Source: Bradyrhizobium liaoningense
GTDB taxonomy: Bacteria > Pseudomonadota > Alphaproteobacteria > Rhizobiales > Xanthobacteraceae
Length of the DNA stretch: 64,000 nt
Assembly: GCF_018130785.1 (NCBI RefSeq)
Contig: NZ_JAFCJT010000002.1
Span: 372,001-436,000 of the forward strand
Direction of reading: 5' to 3'
The notes below the pieces were generated by a model, which did not search any database, was not told the DNA's origin, and saw only the letters and a list, made by a program, of their open reading frames with translations. The translations under genes were made by a program, and so were the position numbers. Numbering within the stretch: the first letter of the stretch is position 1; the number at the start of each line of letters is the position of its first letter. Shown piece after piece: positions 51,576 through 59,655 of the stretch.

Positions 51576-51595
51576 ATGCCATCTGGAGTTGGGAC

Positions 51596-51967
51596 CTAGC
51601 CGCCGCGAAGCGCGGCTTCGATGGTCTTGCCGAGCGCGTCGAGCTGGAACGGCTTCTGGAGCGCCGGCCGGTCGCGGTACTGCTCGGGCAGGCCGGAGGA
51701 GCCGTAGCCGGTGGCGAAGATGAACGGGCAGCCCTTGGCCTTGATGACGTCGGCAACCGGCGAGATGACCTTGCCGTTGACGTTGACGTCGAGGATGGCG
51801 ATGTCGAACTCGGTCGCCTGGGCGAGCCGCATTGCCTCGGTGATGTCGCCGGCTTCGGCTGCGACCTTGTAGCCGAGCTCTTCGAGCATATCCGCGACCA
51901 TCATTCTGATCATCACCTCGTCCTCGACGAGGAATACAGAGCGGCCCGAAAGCCCTGTCGCGGTCAT
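51596..51967 (-). CDS. Single-domain response regulator
   Basis: 123 residues, a receiver domain alone: FLVEDEVMIRMMVADMLEEL, phospho-acceptor Asp60 (IAILDVNVNGKVI), TGYG and the Lys in ALQKPFQLD. It is encoded opposite surE and pcm. The start chosen is ATG 51967 (AAGGA ten bases upstream); ATG 51988 is an alternative. No kinase gene is adjacent. Such stand-alone receivers are common in Bradyrhizobium and their partners are often orphan HWE/PAS kinases. Confidence 0.87.
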   Translation of the reverse strand: MTATGLSGRSVFLVEDEVMIRMMVADMLEELGYKVAAEAGDITEAMRLAQATEFDIAILDVNVNGKVISPVADVIKAKGCPFIFATGYGSSGLPEQYRDRPALQKPFQLDALGKTIEAALRGG

Positions 51968-52205
51968 TGTCGTTGAGTCCTTGCCCATTCCGGAAAATGT
52001 TCGCAGATAACACGAATCGACGCAATGCGCGTTTCGGCGAACGGAAGCCTGAAAATGGCCTTGGCGGTCAGCCCGTTGCAAGCCAATTTATGGTCAAATA
52101 CCGCATTCAGAGGCTATCATGGGTTCCTGAGCAGGAACAAGACTCCTGCCTCGGCCTTGGCGCTACGAGCGACGATCCGGACCTGACGAGACGGTACAAG
52201 CAGCA

Positions 52206-52856
52206 ATGACCTCCCATCACCACCCGCCGGAAAAGATGATGTTTCAGCTCACGCTGAGGCGTCGGGGCATCAGCGATCAGGCGGTGCTGCGGACCATGGA
52301 GGAGGTGCCGCGCGAGCAGTTCGTCGACGAAGCCGATCGCGACGGCGCCTATCGTGACAGCGCGCTGCCGATCGCCTGCGGGCAGACCATCAGCCAGCCC
52401 TTCGTCGTCGCCTACATGACCGAGCAGCTCCAGCTCCAGAAGAAGCACCGCGTGCTCGAGATCGGCGCCGGCTCGGGCTATCAGGCCGCAGTGCTGTCGC
52501 GGCTCGCGGGCCAGGTGCTGACCGTCGAGCGCTACCGCAAGCTCGCGGAGGCGGCACGGGCCCGGCTCGAAAAGCTCGACTGTCACAATGTCGAGGTGAT
52601 GCTCGGCGACGGCCTCAACCTGCCGGCCAATATCGGCCCGTTCGACCGCATCATCGTGACCGCCGCGATGGAGCAGATTCCGGAGAACCTGGTCGAGCGG
52701 CTGGAGGTCGGCGGCATCCTGATCGCGCCCGTCGGCCCGCACCAGGGCGTGCAGACGCTGGTCCGTCTCAACCGGACCGAAGCCGGGATCGAGCGCAAGG
52801 AACTGGTCGAGGTCCGCTTCGTGCCGGCGCTGCCCGGGGTGGCGCGGGAACTGTAG
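52206..52856 (+). CDS. pcm: Protein-L-isoaspartate O-methyltransferase
   Basis: 216 residues. SAM-binding [20 protein letters not shown] (motif I), preceded by [20 protein letters not shown] and followed by [20 protein letters not shown], are the PCMT hallmarks. It methylates isoaspartyl residues so that damaged proteins can be repaired. It lies between surE and nlpD as in many proteobacteria. Confidence 0.96.
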   Translation: MTSHHHPPEKMMFQLTLRRRGISDQAVLRTMEEVPREQFVDEADRDGAYRDSALPIACGQTISQPFVVAYMTEQLQLQKKHRVLEIGAGSGYQAAVLSRLAGQVLTVERYRKLAEAARARLEKLDCHNVEVMLGDGLNLPANIGPFDRIIVTAAMEQIPENLVERLEVGGILIAPVGPHQGVQTLVRLNRTEAGIERKELVEVRFVPALPGVAREL

Positions 52857-52965
52857 ATTTCCGGATCGGCTGTGCTGCCAACATCTTATTGGGAGGGTTA
52901 AGCCGTTATTTACTCGCGACGTGTTTACTTAAAAGACCAGTTCTGTTGCGTACGAGTGAGTAACC

Positions 52966-54351
52966 ATGTCTGTTGTCACCGAGTTGCTTTACTCGCGCCG
53001 CGTGCCGCAGGTTGCGGTCTTGGCGCTGATCTCGTTCAGCTTTGCAGGGTGCAGCGCCGACATGCAGTCGCGGCTGTCCCAGTCGAACTTTTCCAATCCC
53101 TTCTCGTCTGATCAGACCGGTTCGGTGCAGCAGGCACCGCCGCCGCAGCGTGAGCTGCCGCAATATTCGCGGCCGCAGACGCAGCCCGGTTATTATCAGT
53201 CGCAGCCGTTGCCGCCGCCGGCGGTCTCCGCGCCGCAATCCTACCCCGTTTCTGGGGGTGGGGGCGTGTCCGGGGGCGGCCGTGGCGTCAGCTCCTACGC
53301 GCCCCCGGCGCAGCCGCATCTTGAAACCACGGCCACCGTGCCGCCGCGCTCGGTCGCGGCCGCCCAGCCGGCTGGCGGGACCAAGATCATCGTCGGCACC
53401 AGCGACACGCTCGACGTGCTCGCCAAGCGCTATCACGTCACGCCGCAGGCGATCCTCGCGGCCAACGGCTACAAGGGCCCGCGCTCGCTCTCGCCCGGTC
53501 AGCAGTTGATTATCCCGCATCCGGGTGCCGTCGCTGCTGCGCCCGCGCCGGTGATGGCCCCCGTCGCGGCGGCTCCCGCGCTGGCACCTGCCGCGAAGCC
53601 GGTTGCGGCCGTCGCCGCGCCGCCGAGCATGCACTTCGTCAACCGCGGTGACACGCTCGCGAGCATCGCGCGCAAGAACCATATCTCGGCCGCCGATCTC
53701 GCTCGCGCCAATGGCCTCAATCCGTCGGCCAAGCTCAAGCTCGGCACCAAACTGTCCGTGCCCGGTGCCAGGACCGCCGCCGTCGCGGCGCCGGTCGCTG
53801 CCGCCCCTGTCGTGGGGACGCTGCAGCCCGTTGCGGCTGCTCCCGCGCCCGCCACCAAGATGGCCGCTGTCGCCGCGCCGGTGCAGAGCGCGCGCCTGGC
53901 TCAGGCCACGGCCAATGTCGAAGAGAAGCCCGCCGAGACGCCGGCGAAGGCTGCGGAGGCCACCGGCGCGCTGCCGACCTTCCGCTGGCCCGTGCGCGGC
54001 AAGGTGGTCACGAGCTACGGCGCCAAGACCAATGGCAAGTCCAATGACGGCATCAATCTCGCGGTGCCCGAGGGGACGCCGGTCAAGGCAGCTGAAGACG
54101 GCGTCGTCGCCTATTCCGGCAACGAGCTGAAGGGTTACGGCAATCTGGTCCTGGTTCGGCACTCCAACGGCTACGTCACCGCATATGCCCATGCGAGTGA
54201 GCTGATGGTGAAGCGCGGCGATACCATCAAGCGCGGTCAGGTCATTGCCAAGTCGGGTCAATCCGGTGAGGTGGCGTCGCCGCAGCTCCACTTCGAGATC
54301 CGCAAGGGATCGAGCCCGGTTGATCCGCTTCAATTCCTGAACGGGGCGTGA
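52966..54351 (+). CDS. nlpD: NlpD-like lipoprotein with two LysM domains and a degenerate LytM/M23 domain
   Basis: 461 residues. Lipobox in SFAGC (Cys about residue 27), a Pro/Gln/Ala-rich stretch, LysM 1 (IIVGTSDTLDVLAKRYHVTP), LysM 2 (FVNRGDTLASIARKNHISAA), a Pro/Ala linker and a C-terminal M23 domain. In active M23 enzymes the metal site is HxxxD and HxH; here those positions read NDGIN and QLH, so two zinc ligands are missing. This is the state of NlpD/EnvC, which activate amidases rather than cut glycan themselves. The order surE-pcm-nlpD is standard. Confidence 0.93.
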   Translation: MSVVTELLYSRRVPQVAVLALISFSFAGCSADMQSRLSQSNFSNPFSSDQTGSVQQAPPPQRELPQYSRPQTQPGYYQSQPLPPPAVSAPQSYPVSGGGGVSGGGRGVSSYAPPAQPHLETTATVPPRSVAAAQPAGGTKIIVGTSDTLDVLAKRYHVTPQAILAANGYKGPRSLSPGQQLIIPHPGAVAAAPAPVMAPVAAAPALAPAAKPVAAVAAPPSMHFVNRGDTLASIARKNHISAADLARANGLNPSAKLKLGTKLSVPGARTAAVAAPVAAAPVVGTLQPVAAAPAPATKMAAVAAPVQSARLAQATANVEEKPAETPAKAAEATGALPTFRWPVRGKVVTSYGAKTNGKSNDGINLAVPEGTPVKAAEDGVVAYSGNELKGYGNLVLVRHSNGYVTAYAHASELMVKRGDTIKRGQVIAKSGQSGEVASPQLHFEIRKGSSPVDPLQFLNGA

Positions 54352-54395
54352 GGCGCGGGCCCACAGAGCAGGGCACGCAATCACCACGCGTATGC

Positions 54396-54452
54396 TGTCA
54401 TCGCCCGCCTGGTGCGTACTGCGCACTGGTGCGGGCGATCCAGCATTCCAGA
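54396..54452. repeat. Dispersed palindrome, same family as 48721
   Basis: TGTCATCGCCCGC at the left and GCGGGCGATCCAGCA at the right are inverted, with GTGCGTACTGCGCAC between them. The same words occur in the element between tatC and serS. Confidence 0.7.
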
Positions 54453-54671
54453 GGCGGGGGGCGGCAAGCCGAGAAACTGCCCCGAACCGTGGCGTACTGA
54501 GGCTTTTGCGTCCGGACAATCAATTTTCGAAAAACAACCCCATGCACAGTAGCCGATGGCTGTCGGCGAGATGTCCTACTGTTCTGAATCTGCTTCGGTT
54601 TTGATGACGCAGCGGACATGGCAAGGCTTGCTGGCGATCCAGCGCCATTGTGAACGACCCAACCTGGAGCC

Positions 54672-54685
54672 TTGATCTAGATCAA
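54672..54685. promoter_or_regulatory. FNR/FixK-type box upstream of the sulfatase cluster
   Basis: TTGATCTAGATCAA is a perfect palindrome (TTGATC-TA-GATCAA) fitting the FNR/FixK consensus TTGAT-N4-ATCAA, 66 bases before the ATG of the formylglycine-generating enzyme gene. In Bradyrhizobium such boxes are bound by FixK2 under low oxygen. The position is compatible with activation, but no clear -10 element is visible, so direct control is inference. Confidence 0.65.
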
Positions 54686-54751
54686 CCTGGAAGAGTGGCA
54701 TTCCGTTTCCGTGGCGGCGCAGGCCAATGACGCTCGGGTCCGGAGATCGGC

Positions 54752-55747
54752 ATGAAGCTGGCTGATGCGAAATCGGCGCCTGATTCCGGACAATCGGTCC
54801 AGCATCCAGCAGGTGAGGGGATGCTATACGTGCCGGGCGGCACGTTTCGCATGGGGTCGGATCGGCACTATCCGGAGGAAGCGCCGGTCCACCGCGTCAC
54901 CGTGGATGCGTTCTGGATGGATTGCCATCCGGTGACGAACCGGCAATTCAAGGCGTTCGCCAAGGCTACCGGCCACGTCACCGTTGCCGAGATTCCGCCC
55001 GATCCAAAGGATTATCCCGGAATACTCCCGCACATGGTCTATGCGGGCTCCCTGATGTTCTCTCCGCCCGCGTATCCGGTCAGTCTCCGGGACTTCAGCC
55101 AGTGGTGGACATTCGCCAAAGGCGCGGACTGGCGGCACCCCTACGGGCCGGGCAGCGACATCCGTGGGCTGGACGATCATCCCGTCGTGCATGTGGCCTT
55201 CAGCGATGCGCTCGCCTACGCAAAATGGGCCGGCAAGGATTTGCCAACCGAAGCGGAATGGGAGTTCGCGGCGCGCGGCGGACTGGATGGCGCCGAATTC
55301 GCATGGGGAGATGAATTTGCGCCCGGGGGCCGTCACATGGCCAACACCTGGCAGGGCGAATTTCCTCGCCAGAACACCGGGGACGACGGGTACGAACGGA
55401 CATCGCCGGTTACCGCATTCCCGCCGAACGGTTACGGGCTGCACGATCTGATCGGCAACGTCTGGGAATGGACGTCCGACTGGTACTCGCCTCGGCATGA
55501 GGCCGACGCACCAAAAGCCTGCTGCATTCCAGAGAACCCGCGCGGCGGCCGCGAGGCCGATAGCTACGACCCCAGAACGACCAACGTCAAGATTCCACGC
55601 AAGGTCATCAAAGGCGGCTCGCATTTGTGCGCGCCGAATTACTGCCGGCGCTACCGGCCGGCTGCGCGGCATGCGGAGCCGGTCGACACATCCACGAGCC
55701 ACCTTGGATTTCGGTGCATCAGGCGAGGTGTCTCTAACGCATCATAA
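54752..55747 (+). CDS. Formylglycine-generating enzyme (SUMF1 family)
   Basis: 331 residues, apparently cytoplasmic (no signal peptide). The FGE-sulfatase domain is complete: MLYVPGGTFRMGSDRHYPEE, PVHRVTVDAFWMDCHPVTNR, LPTEAEWEFAARGG, LIGNVWEWTSDWY and GGSHLCAPNYCRRYRPAARH. Cys293 and Cys298 form the C-x4-C pair that binds copper and oxidises the sulfatase Cys to formylglycine with O2. It is followed by three sulfatase genes carrying the recognised CxAxR motif, so it is very likely their maturase. Many SUMF1-like proteins lack the Cys pair and do other jobs; this one has it. Confidence 0.92.
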   Translation: MKLADAKSAPDSGQSVQHPAGEGMLYVPGGTFRMGSDRHYPEEAPVHRVTVDAFWMDCHPVTNRQFKAFAKATGHVTVAEIPPDPKDYPGILPHMVYAGSLMFSPPAYPVSLRDFSQWWTFAKGADWRHPYGPGSDIRGLDDHPVVHVAFSDALAYAKWAGKDLPTEAEWEFAARGGLDGAEFAWGDEFAPGGRHMANTWQGEFPRQNTGDDGYERTSPVTAFPPNGYGLHDLIGNVWEWTSDWYSPRHEADAPKACCIPENPRGGREADSYDPRTTNVKIPRKVIKGGSHLCAPNYCRRYRPAARHAEPVDTSTSHLGFRCIRRGVSNAS

Positions 55748-55762
55748 CGGGAGAGCGAGGCC

Positions 55763-57544
55763 ATGTTGAATTGCATATTCAATAACAAGCCGCCGATTGC
55801 CGCAATTCCACCGTTCAAGACGTCCAGTTGCCACAAGAACTCCTGCGCCTCGCTGCTTGGCGCAACGATGTTGGTGTCGCTGTCCGGGGCAGCCAGCACG
55901 CCGGCGACCGCACAGCCCGCACAGAAACCCAATATCCTCTTCATCATGGGCGATGACATCGGTCTCTACCAGCCGAGCATCTACCATCGCGGCCTGATGG
56001 TCGGCGAGACGCCCAACATCGATCGCATCGGCAATGAAGGCGCGATATTCACGCATTACTATGCGGAGCAGAGCTGCACGGCCGGTCGCAATGCCTTCTT
56101 CACCGGGATGCATCCACTGCGCACCGGCATGATTCCCCCACAACTGCCCGGCAGTCCGTCCTATCTGCGGCCCGGCACTCCGGCGCTCGCCAAATTCCTG
56201 CTCGATCTCGGTTACAACACCGGCGAGTTCGGCAAGAACCATCTCGGGGATCACACCGACGCGCTGCCGACCGCGCATGGCTTCCAGGAATTCTGGGGCT
56301 ACCTGTATCACCTCGATGCGATGCAGGGCGTGAGCTTCCCGGACATCAACAAGTCCCCCACCCAGCAGACGGTTGCCCCGCCATGCAAGAATACGCCGAT
56401 CCCCGGCATCCCGGAGGTACCGGGCGCGGTCGATCCGAAAACGTCGGTTTGCCTGACGCCTCCGCGCAACGTCCTGTCGTGCAAGTCCGATGGTACGTCC
56501 AGGACCCAGCAGTGCATCGACCAGGGCCCGCTGACACTCGAGCGATCGAAGGGTGTCGACGAGGAAATCTCGTCCAAGGTCATCGACTTCATCGATCGCA
56601 ACGATCCGAAGACGACGGGCAAGCCGTTCTTCGTCTGGTACAACCCTGCGCGCATGCACATCACGACCGTGCTGAATGACAAGTACGCGGCCATGGTCGG
56701 CGAGCCCGGCGGCAAGGACTGGGGCCTCAACGAGGCCGGCATGAAGCAGATGGATGACAACATCGGCTATGTGCTCAAAAAGCTTCAGGACATGGGGCAG
56801 CTCGACAACACGATCGTCGTGTTCACCACCGACAACGGCGCCGAGACCATCACCTTTCCGGACGGCGGCACCACGCCGTTCAAGGGCGGCAAGCTGAGCA
56901 CCTGGGAAGGCGGCATGCGTGCTCCGTTGGTCGTTCGCTGGCCGGGGGTCATCAAGCCCGGCACCATCAAGAACGAGATGTTCGCGGCGCTCGACTGGCT
57001 GCCGACGTTTGTCAGCATCGCGGGTGGCGCAAAGGGAGACGCGCTGAAGAAGCGTATCGAGGCAGGCCAATATCCCGGTATCGTGAAGACGACGCTCGAT
57101 GGCGTCGATCAGTCCGAATACCTTTCCGGGCGTTCGGAAACGTCGGCGCGCGATACCTTCTTCTATTATTCCGGCAAGGACCCGTCAGCGGTCCGCTACA
57201 AGAACTGGAAGATCTACTTCACGATGGTGTCCGACGCGCCGCAGGGCTTTATTGCCGGCGCGCTCCCCTATCACTGGGCCCAGGTCGTCAATATCAAGCG
57301 AGACCCGTTCGAGACCTCCATTGGAGCACAATACAAGACACTCATGGGCATGGGCGGCGTAATTGGCTCTCCTTCTACAGCCTACGTGTATGACTGGAAC
57401 ATGCTGCCCATCGGCCAGGCGCTCTGGCTGAAGGAACTCGAGAGCTATATTGCGTACCCGCCGCTGCAGGACCCGGCGAGCTACAACCTCGACCAGGTGA
57501 TTCAGCAGATCAAGCAGGCCAAGACTGCCGGTCGCAGCGATTAG
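55763..57544 (+). CDS. Sulfatase 1, non-Tat N-terminus
   Basis: 593 residues, alkaline-phosphatase-fold sulfatase. KPNILFIMGDDIGLYQPSIY gives the first metal Asp pair; the formylglycine site is Cys105 in SCTAGRNAFFTG (the C-x-A-x-R variant); GEFGKNHLGD and FTTDNGAETITFPDGGTTPF give the remaining ligands. The N-terminus (LLGATMLVSLSGAASTPATA) resembles a Sec signal but has no twin arginine, and it is preceded by an unusually long polar stretch with three Cys. It lies 15 bases after the FGE gene, so it is co-transcribed. Substrate unknown. Confidence 0.92.
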   Translation: MLNCIFNNKPPIAAIPPFKTSSCHKNSCASLLGATMLVSLSGAASTPATAQPAQKPNILFIMGDDIGLYQPSIYHRGLMVGETPNIDRIGNEGAIFTHYYAEQSCTAGRNAFFTGMHPLRTGMIPPQLPGSPSYLRPGTPALAKFLLDLGYNTGEFGKNHLGDHTDALPTAHGFQEFWGYLYHLDAMQGVSFPDINKSPTQQTVAPPCKNTPIPGIPEVPGAVDPKTSVCLTPPRNVLSCKSDGTSRTQQCIDQGPLTLERSKGVDEEISSKVIDFIDRNDPKTTGKPFFVWYNPARMHITTVLNDKYAAMVGEPGGKDWGLNEAGMKQMDDNIGYVLKKLQDMGQLDNTIVVFTTDNGAETITFPDGGTTPFKGGKLSTWEGGMRAPLVVRWPGVIKPGTIKNEMFAALDWLPTFVSIAGGAKGDALKKRIEAGQYPGIVKTTLDGVDQSEYLSGRSETSARDTFFYYSGKDPSAVRYKNWKIYFTMVSDAPQGFIAGALPYHWAQVVNIKRDPFETSIGAQYKTLMGMGGVIGSPSTAYVYDWNMLPIGQALWLKELESYIAYPPLQDPASYNLDQVIQQIKQAKTAGRSD

Positions 57545-57572
57545 CTGCGTGCGACGAGCGTGATCCGACGAA

Positions 57573-57596
57573 GCGGGCGCCCGACGGGGCGCCCGC
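57573..57596 (+). other. GC-rich hairpin between sulfatase 1 and 2
   Basis: GCGGGCGCCC-GACG-GGGCGCCCGC is a perfect 10-bp stem, 28 bases after the sulfatase 1 stop, with no T-run. It may be an intra-operon attenuator or an mRNA-stabilising hairpin. Confidence 0.5.
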
Positions 57597-57719
57597 CAAC
57601 GGAATGGCAAGCAAGTGATCAAGGAGGCCGCGCCGGGCCGGTCGGCACGCCACAAGCCACGTCAGCTTCCGATGCATCAAGCGAACAGTGCCACGGCATT
57701 ACAACGGGAGGAGCACGTG

Positions 57720-59501
57720 ATGAGCAGCAAGCATCCGCCAGAAGAATCCCACGACGTTGCGCCGCAATCCGGCCGTGGAATGAAACGCCGCGATCTGCTG
57801 CTGAGCGGCAGTTCGCTTGTGGCCGCTTCGGCGCTCTCGGCCGTCGGGCTGACAACCACAGCGCAAGCGCAACAGCAACCGGCCGCACCCGCTGCGGCCG
57901 GTCGGCGGCCGAACATCGTCGTCATCATGGGTGACGATGTCGGCTGGTTCAACATCGGCGCCTACCATCGGGGAATCATGTCGGGGAAAACGCCGAACCT
58001 CGACAAGCTGGCATCTGAAGGCATGATGTTCACCGACTATTACGCCGAAGCCAGCTGTACGGCGGGCCGGGCGAACTTCATCACTGGCGAGTTGCCGATC
58101 CGCACCGGGCTGACGACCGTGGGCCAGGCCGGTGCCGACGTCGGCATCCCGGCACAGGCGGCGACGCTCGCCACTGCCCTGAGGGAACAAGGCTATGCCA
58201 CCGGGCAGTTCGGCAAAAACCACCTCGGTGACCTCAATAAATATCTCCCGACCCTGCACGGTTTCGATGAGTTCTTCGGATACCTGTACCACCTCGACGC
58301 GATGTCGGACCCGTACTGGTACTCGTTCCCCATCGACGAGAAATACTACAACACCTACGGCCCGCGCAGCGTGATCCACAGCTATGCCACCGACACCGAG
58401 GATTCGACCGAGATGCCGCGTTGGGGCAAAATCGGCAAGCAGAGGATCGTCGATGAAGGCCCTCTGCCGCCGTTCCCGGACATGTCGAACGTGCCGAACA
58501 TGCACGACTTGCCGTTCCTGAAGCCAAAATACGACATGACGACCTTCGACGAGGTGTTGGTCAAGGCTTCCACTGACTTCATGTCCAAAGCCAAGAGGGA
58601 CGGCAAGCCGTTCTTCGTCTGGCACAATACCACGCGCATGCACGTCTGGACGTTTCTCTCCAAGAAGTACAGCTCGATGCAGAACAGCCAGACGAACTAC
58701 GGTCTCGAGGAAGCCGGCATGACGCAGATGGATGACAGCATCGGCGCACTGATGAAGCATCTCGACGACATCGGCGAGGCCAACAACACCATCTTGATCT
58801 TCACGACCGACAACGGCGCGGAGGTATTCACGTGGCCGGATGGCGGCATGACGCCATTCAAGAACACCAAGGGCACCGTCGGGGAAGGCGGCTTCCGCGT
58901 ACCTTGCATTATCCGGTGGCCAGGCCAGATCAAGCCGGGCACGGTGGAGAACGGAATCTTCTCCGGCCTCGATTGGTTCCCCACCCTGATGGCCGCGGCG
59001 GGCAATCCCGACATCACCACTCAGTTGCTGAGGGGCGTGAAGCTCGGCGAGCGGACCTACAAGAATCATCTCGATGGCTACAACCAGATGGATCTCCTTA
59101 CTGGCAAAGGACCATCCAAACGCCAGGAGATTTTTTACTTCGGCGGCCCGCATCTGGGCGCGGTTCGCCTGGACAACATGAAGTTCACGTTCTTCGCGCA
59201 GCCGTACGGCTGGCCCGGCGAAAAGGTCACCACGGACATGCCCAGCCTGACCAATCTCCGCCAGGATCCATTCGAGAGGTTGCCAATCATGCGTGGCGAG
59301 TCGCTGAACACCGGGTCCCCCGGCTATTTTAACGAGTTCTTCGCGCGTGAGTTCTGGCGCTTCGTCCTGGTGCAGCAATATGTCGAGAAACTCGCGTTGA
59401 CGGCGGTCGACTATCCGCCGATGCAGGACCCGGCTTCCTTCAACCTCGATGCTGTCAAGAAGAAGATCGACGAGATGATCAAGCACCGCGAGGGCCAGTA
59501 A
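57720..59501 (+). CDS. Sulfatase 2, Tat-exported
   Basis: 593 residues from ATG 57720, behind GGGAGGAG. Twin-arginine signal peptide (KRRDLLLSGSSLVAASALSA, cleavage near AQA-QQQ). Metal Asp pair in RPNIVVIMGDDVGWFNIGAY, formylglycine Cys113 in SCTAGRANFITG, then FGKNHLGD and FTTDNGAEVFTWPDGG. The protein would be modified by the cytoplasmic FGE and exported folded through TatABC. It is closely similar to sulfatase 3, including the signal peptide. The substrate class is unknown; annotation pipelines usually say arylsulfatase. Confidence 0.93.
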   Translation: MSSKHPPEESHDVAPQSGRGMKRRDLLLSGSSLVAASALSAVGLTTTAQAQQQPAAPAAAGRRPNIVVIMGDDVGWFNIGAYHRGIMSGKTPNLDKLASEGMMFTDYYAEASCTAGRANFITGELPIRTGLTTVGQAGADVGIPAQAATLATALREQGYATGQFGKNHLGDLNKYLPTLHGFDEFFGYLYHLDAMSDPYWYSFPIDEKYYNTYGPRSVIHSYATDTEDSTEMPRWGKIGKQRIVDEGPLPPFPDMSNVPNMHDLPFLKPKYDMTTFDEVLVKASTDFMSKAKRDGKPFFVWHNTTRMHVWTFLSKKYSSMQNSQTNYGLEEAGMTQMDDSIGALMKHLDDIGEANNTILIFTTDNGAEVFTWPDGGMTPFKNTKGTVGEGGFRVPCIIRWPGQIKPGTVENGIFSGLDWFPTLMAAAGNPDITTQLLRGVKLGERTYKNHLDGYNQMDLLTGKGPSKRQEIFYFGGPHLGAVRLDNMKFTFFAQPYGWPGEKVTTDMPSLTNLRQDPFERLPIMRGESLNTGSPGYFNEFFAREFWRFVLVQQYVEKLALTAVDYPPMQDPASFNLDAVKKKIDEMIKHREGQ

Positions 59502-59547
59502 GCCACTCGCAACTCGGGAGGTCGTCAAGGCGCAGGTCGAGAGGGCC

Positions 59548-59655
59548 ATGCTGACGGCCGCGGTAGGGGCGGCGGCAGCAGGTGCCTGTCCTGCTATGGC
59601 GCCGCCTGCGGCTAATACCCGTACCCACCCTGCTACTGAGGAGGATACATCATGA
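59548..59655 (+). CDS. Possible 35-codon ORF coupled to sulfatase 3
   Basis: ATG 59548 to TGA 59655, encoding an Ala/Pro/Thr-rich peptide (LTAAVGAAAAGACPAMAPPA and on). The TGA overlaps the start of sulfatase 3 as ATGA, an arrangement typical of translational coupling. The ribosome site (GAGAGGG) is close to the ATG. It may be a leader that passes ribosomes to the sulfatase gene; evidence is only positional. Confidence 0.25.
   Translation: MLTAAVGAAAAGACPAMAPPAANTRTHPATEEDTS

Larger units (their letters stand above)
54352..54751. other. Intergenic region upstream of the sulfatase cluster
   Basis: 400 bases without a gene. It holds a palindromic repeat (54396-54452) and, in its last 80 bases, the FNR/FixK-type palindrome. 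I see no other operator or open frame of interest. Confidence 0.6.

Noticed and set aside
57699..59549. 616-codon minus-strand frame opposite sulfatase 2
   Set aside because: Antisense shadow; His/Val/Arg-rich with no motifs.
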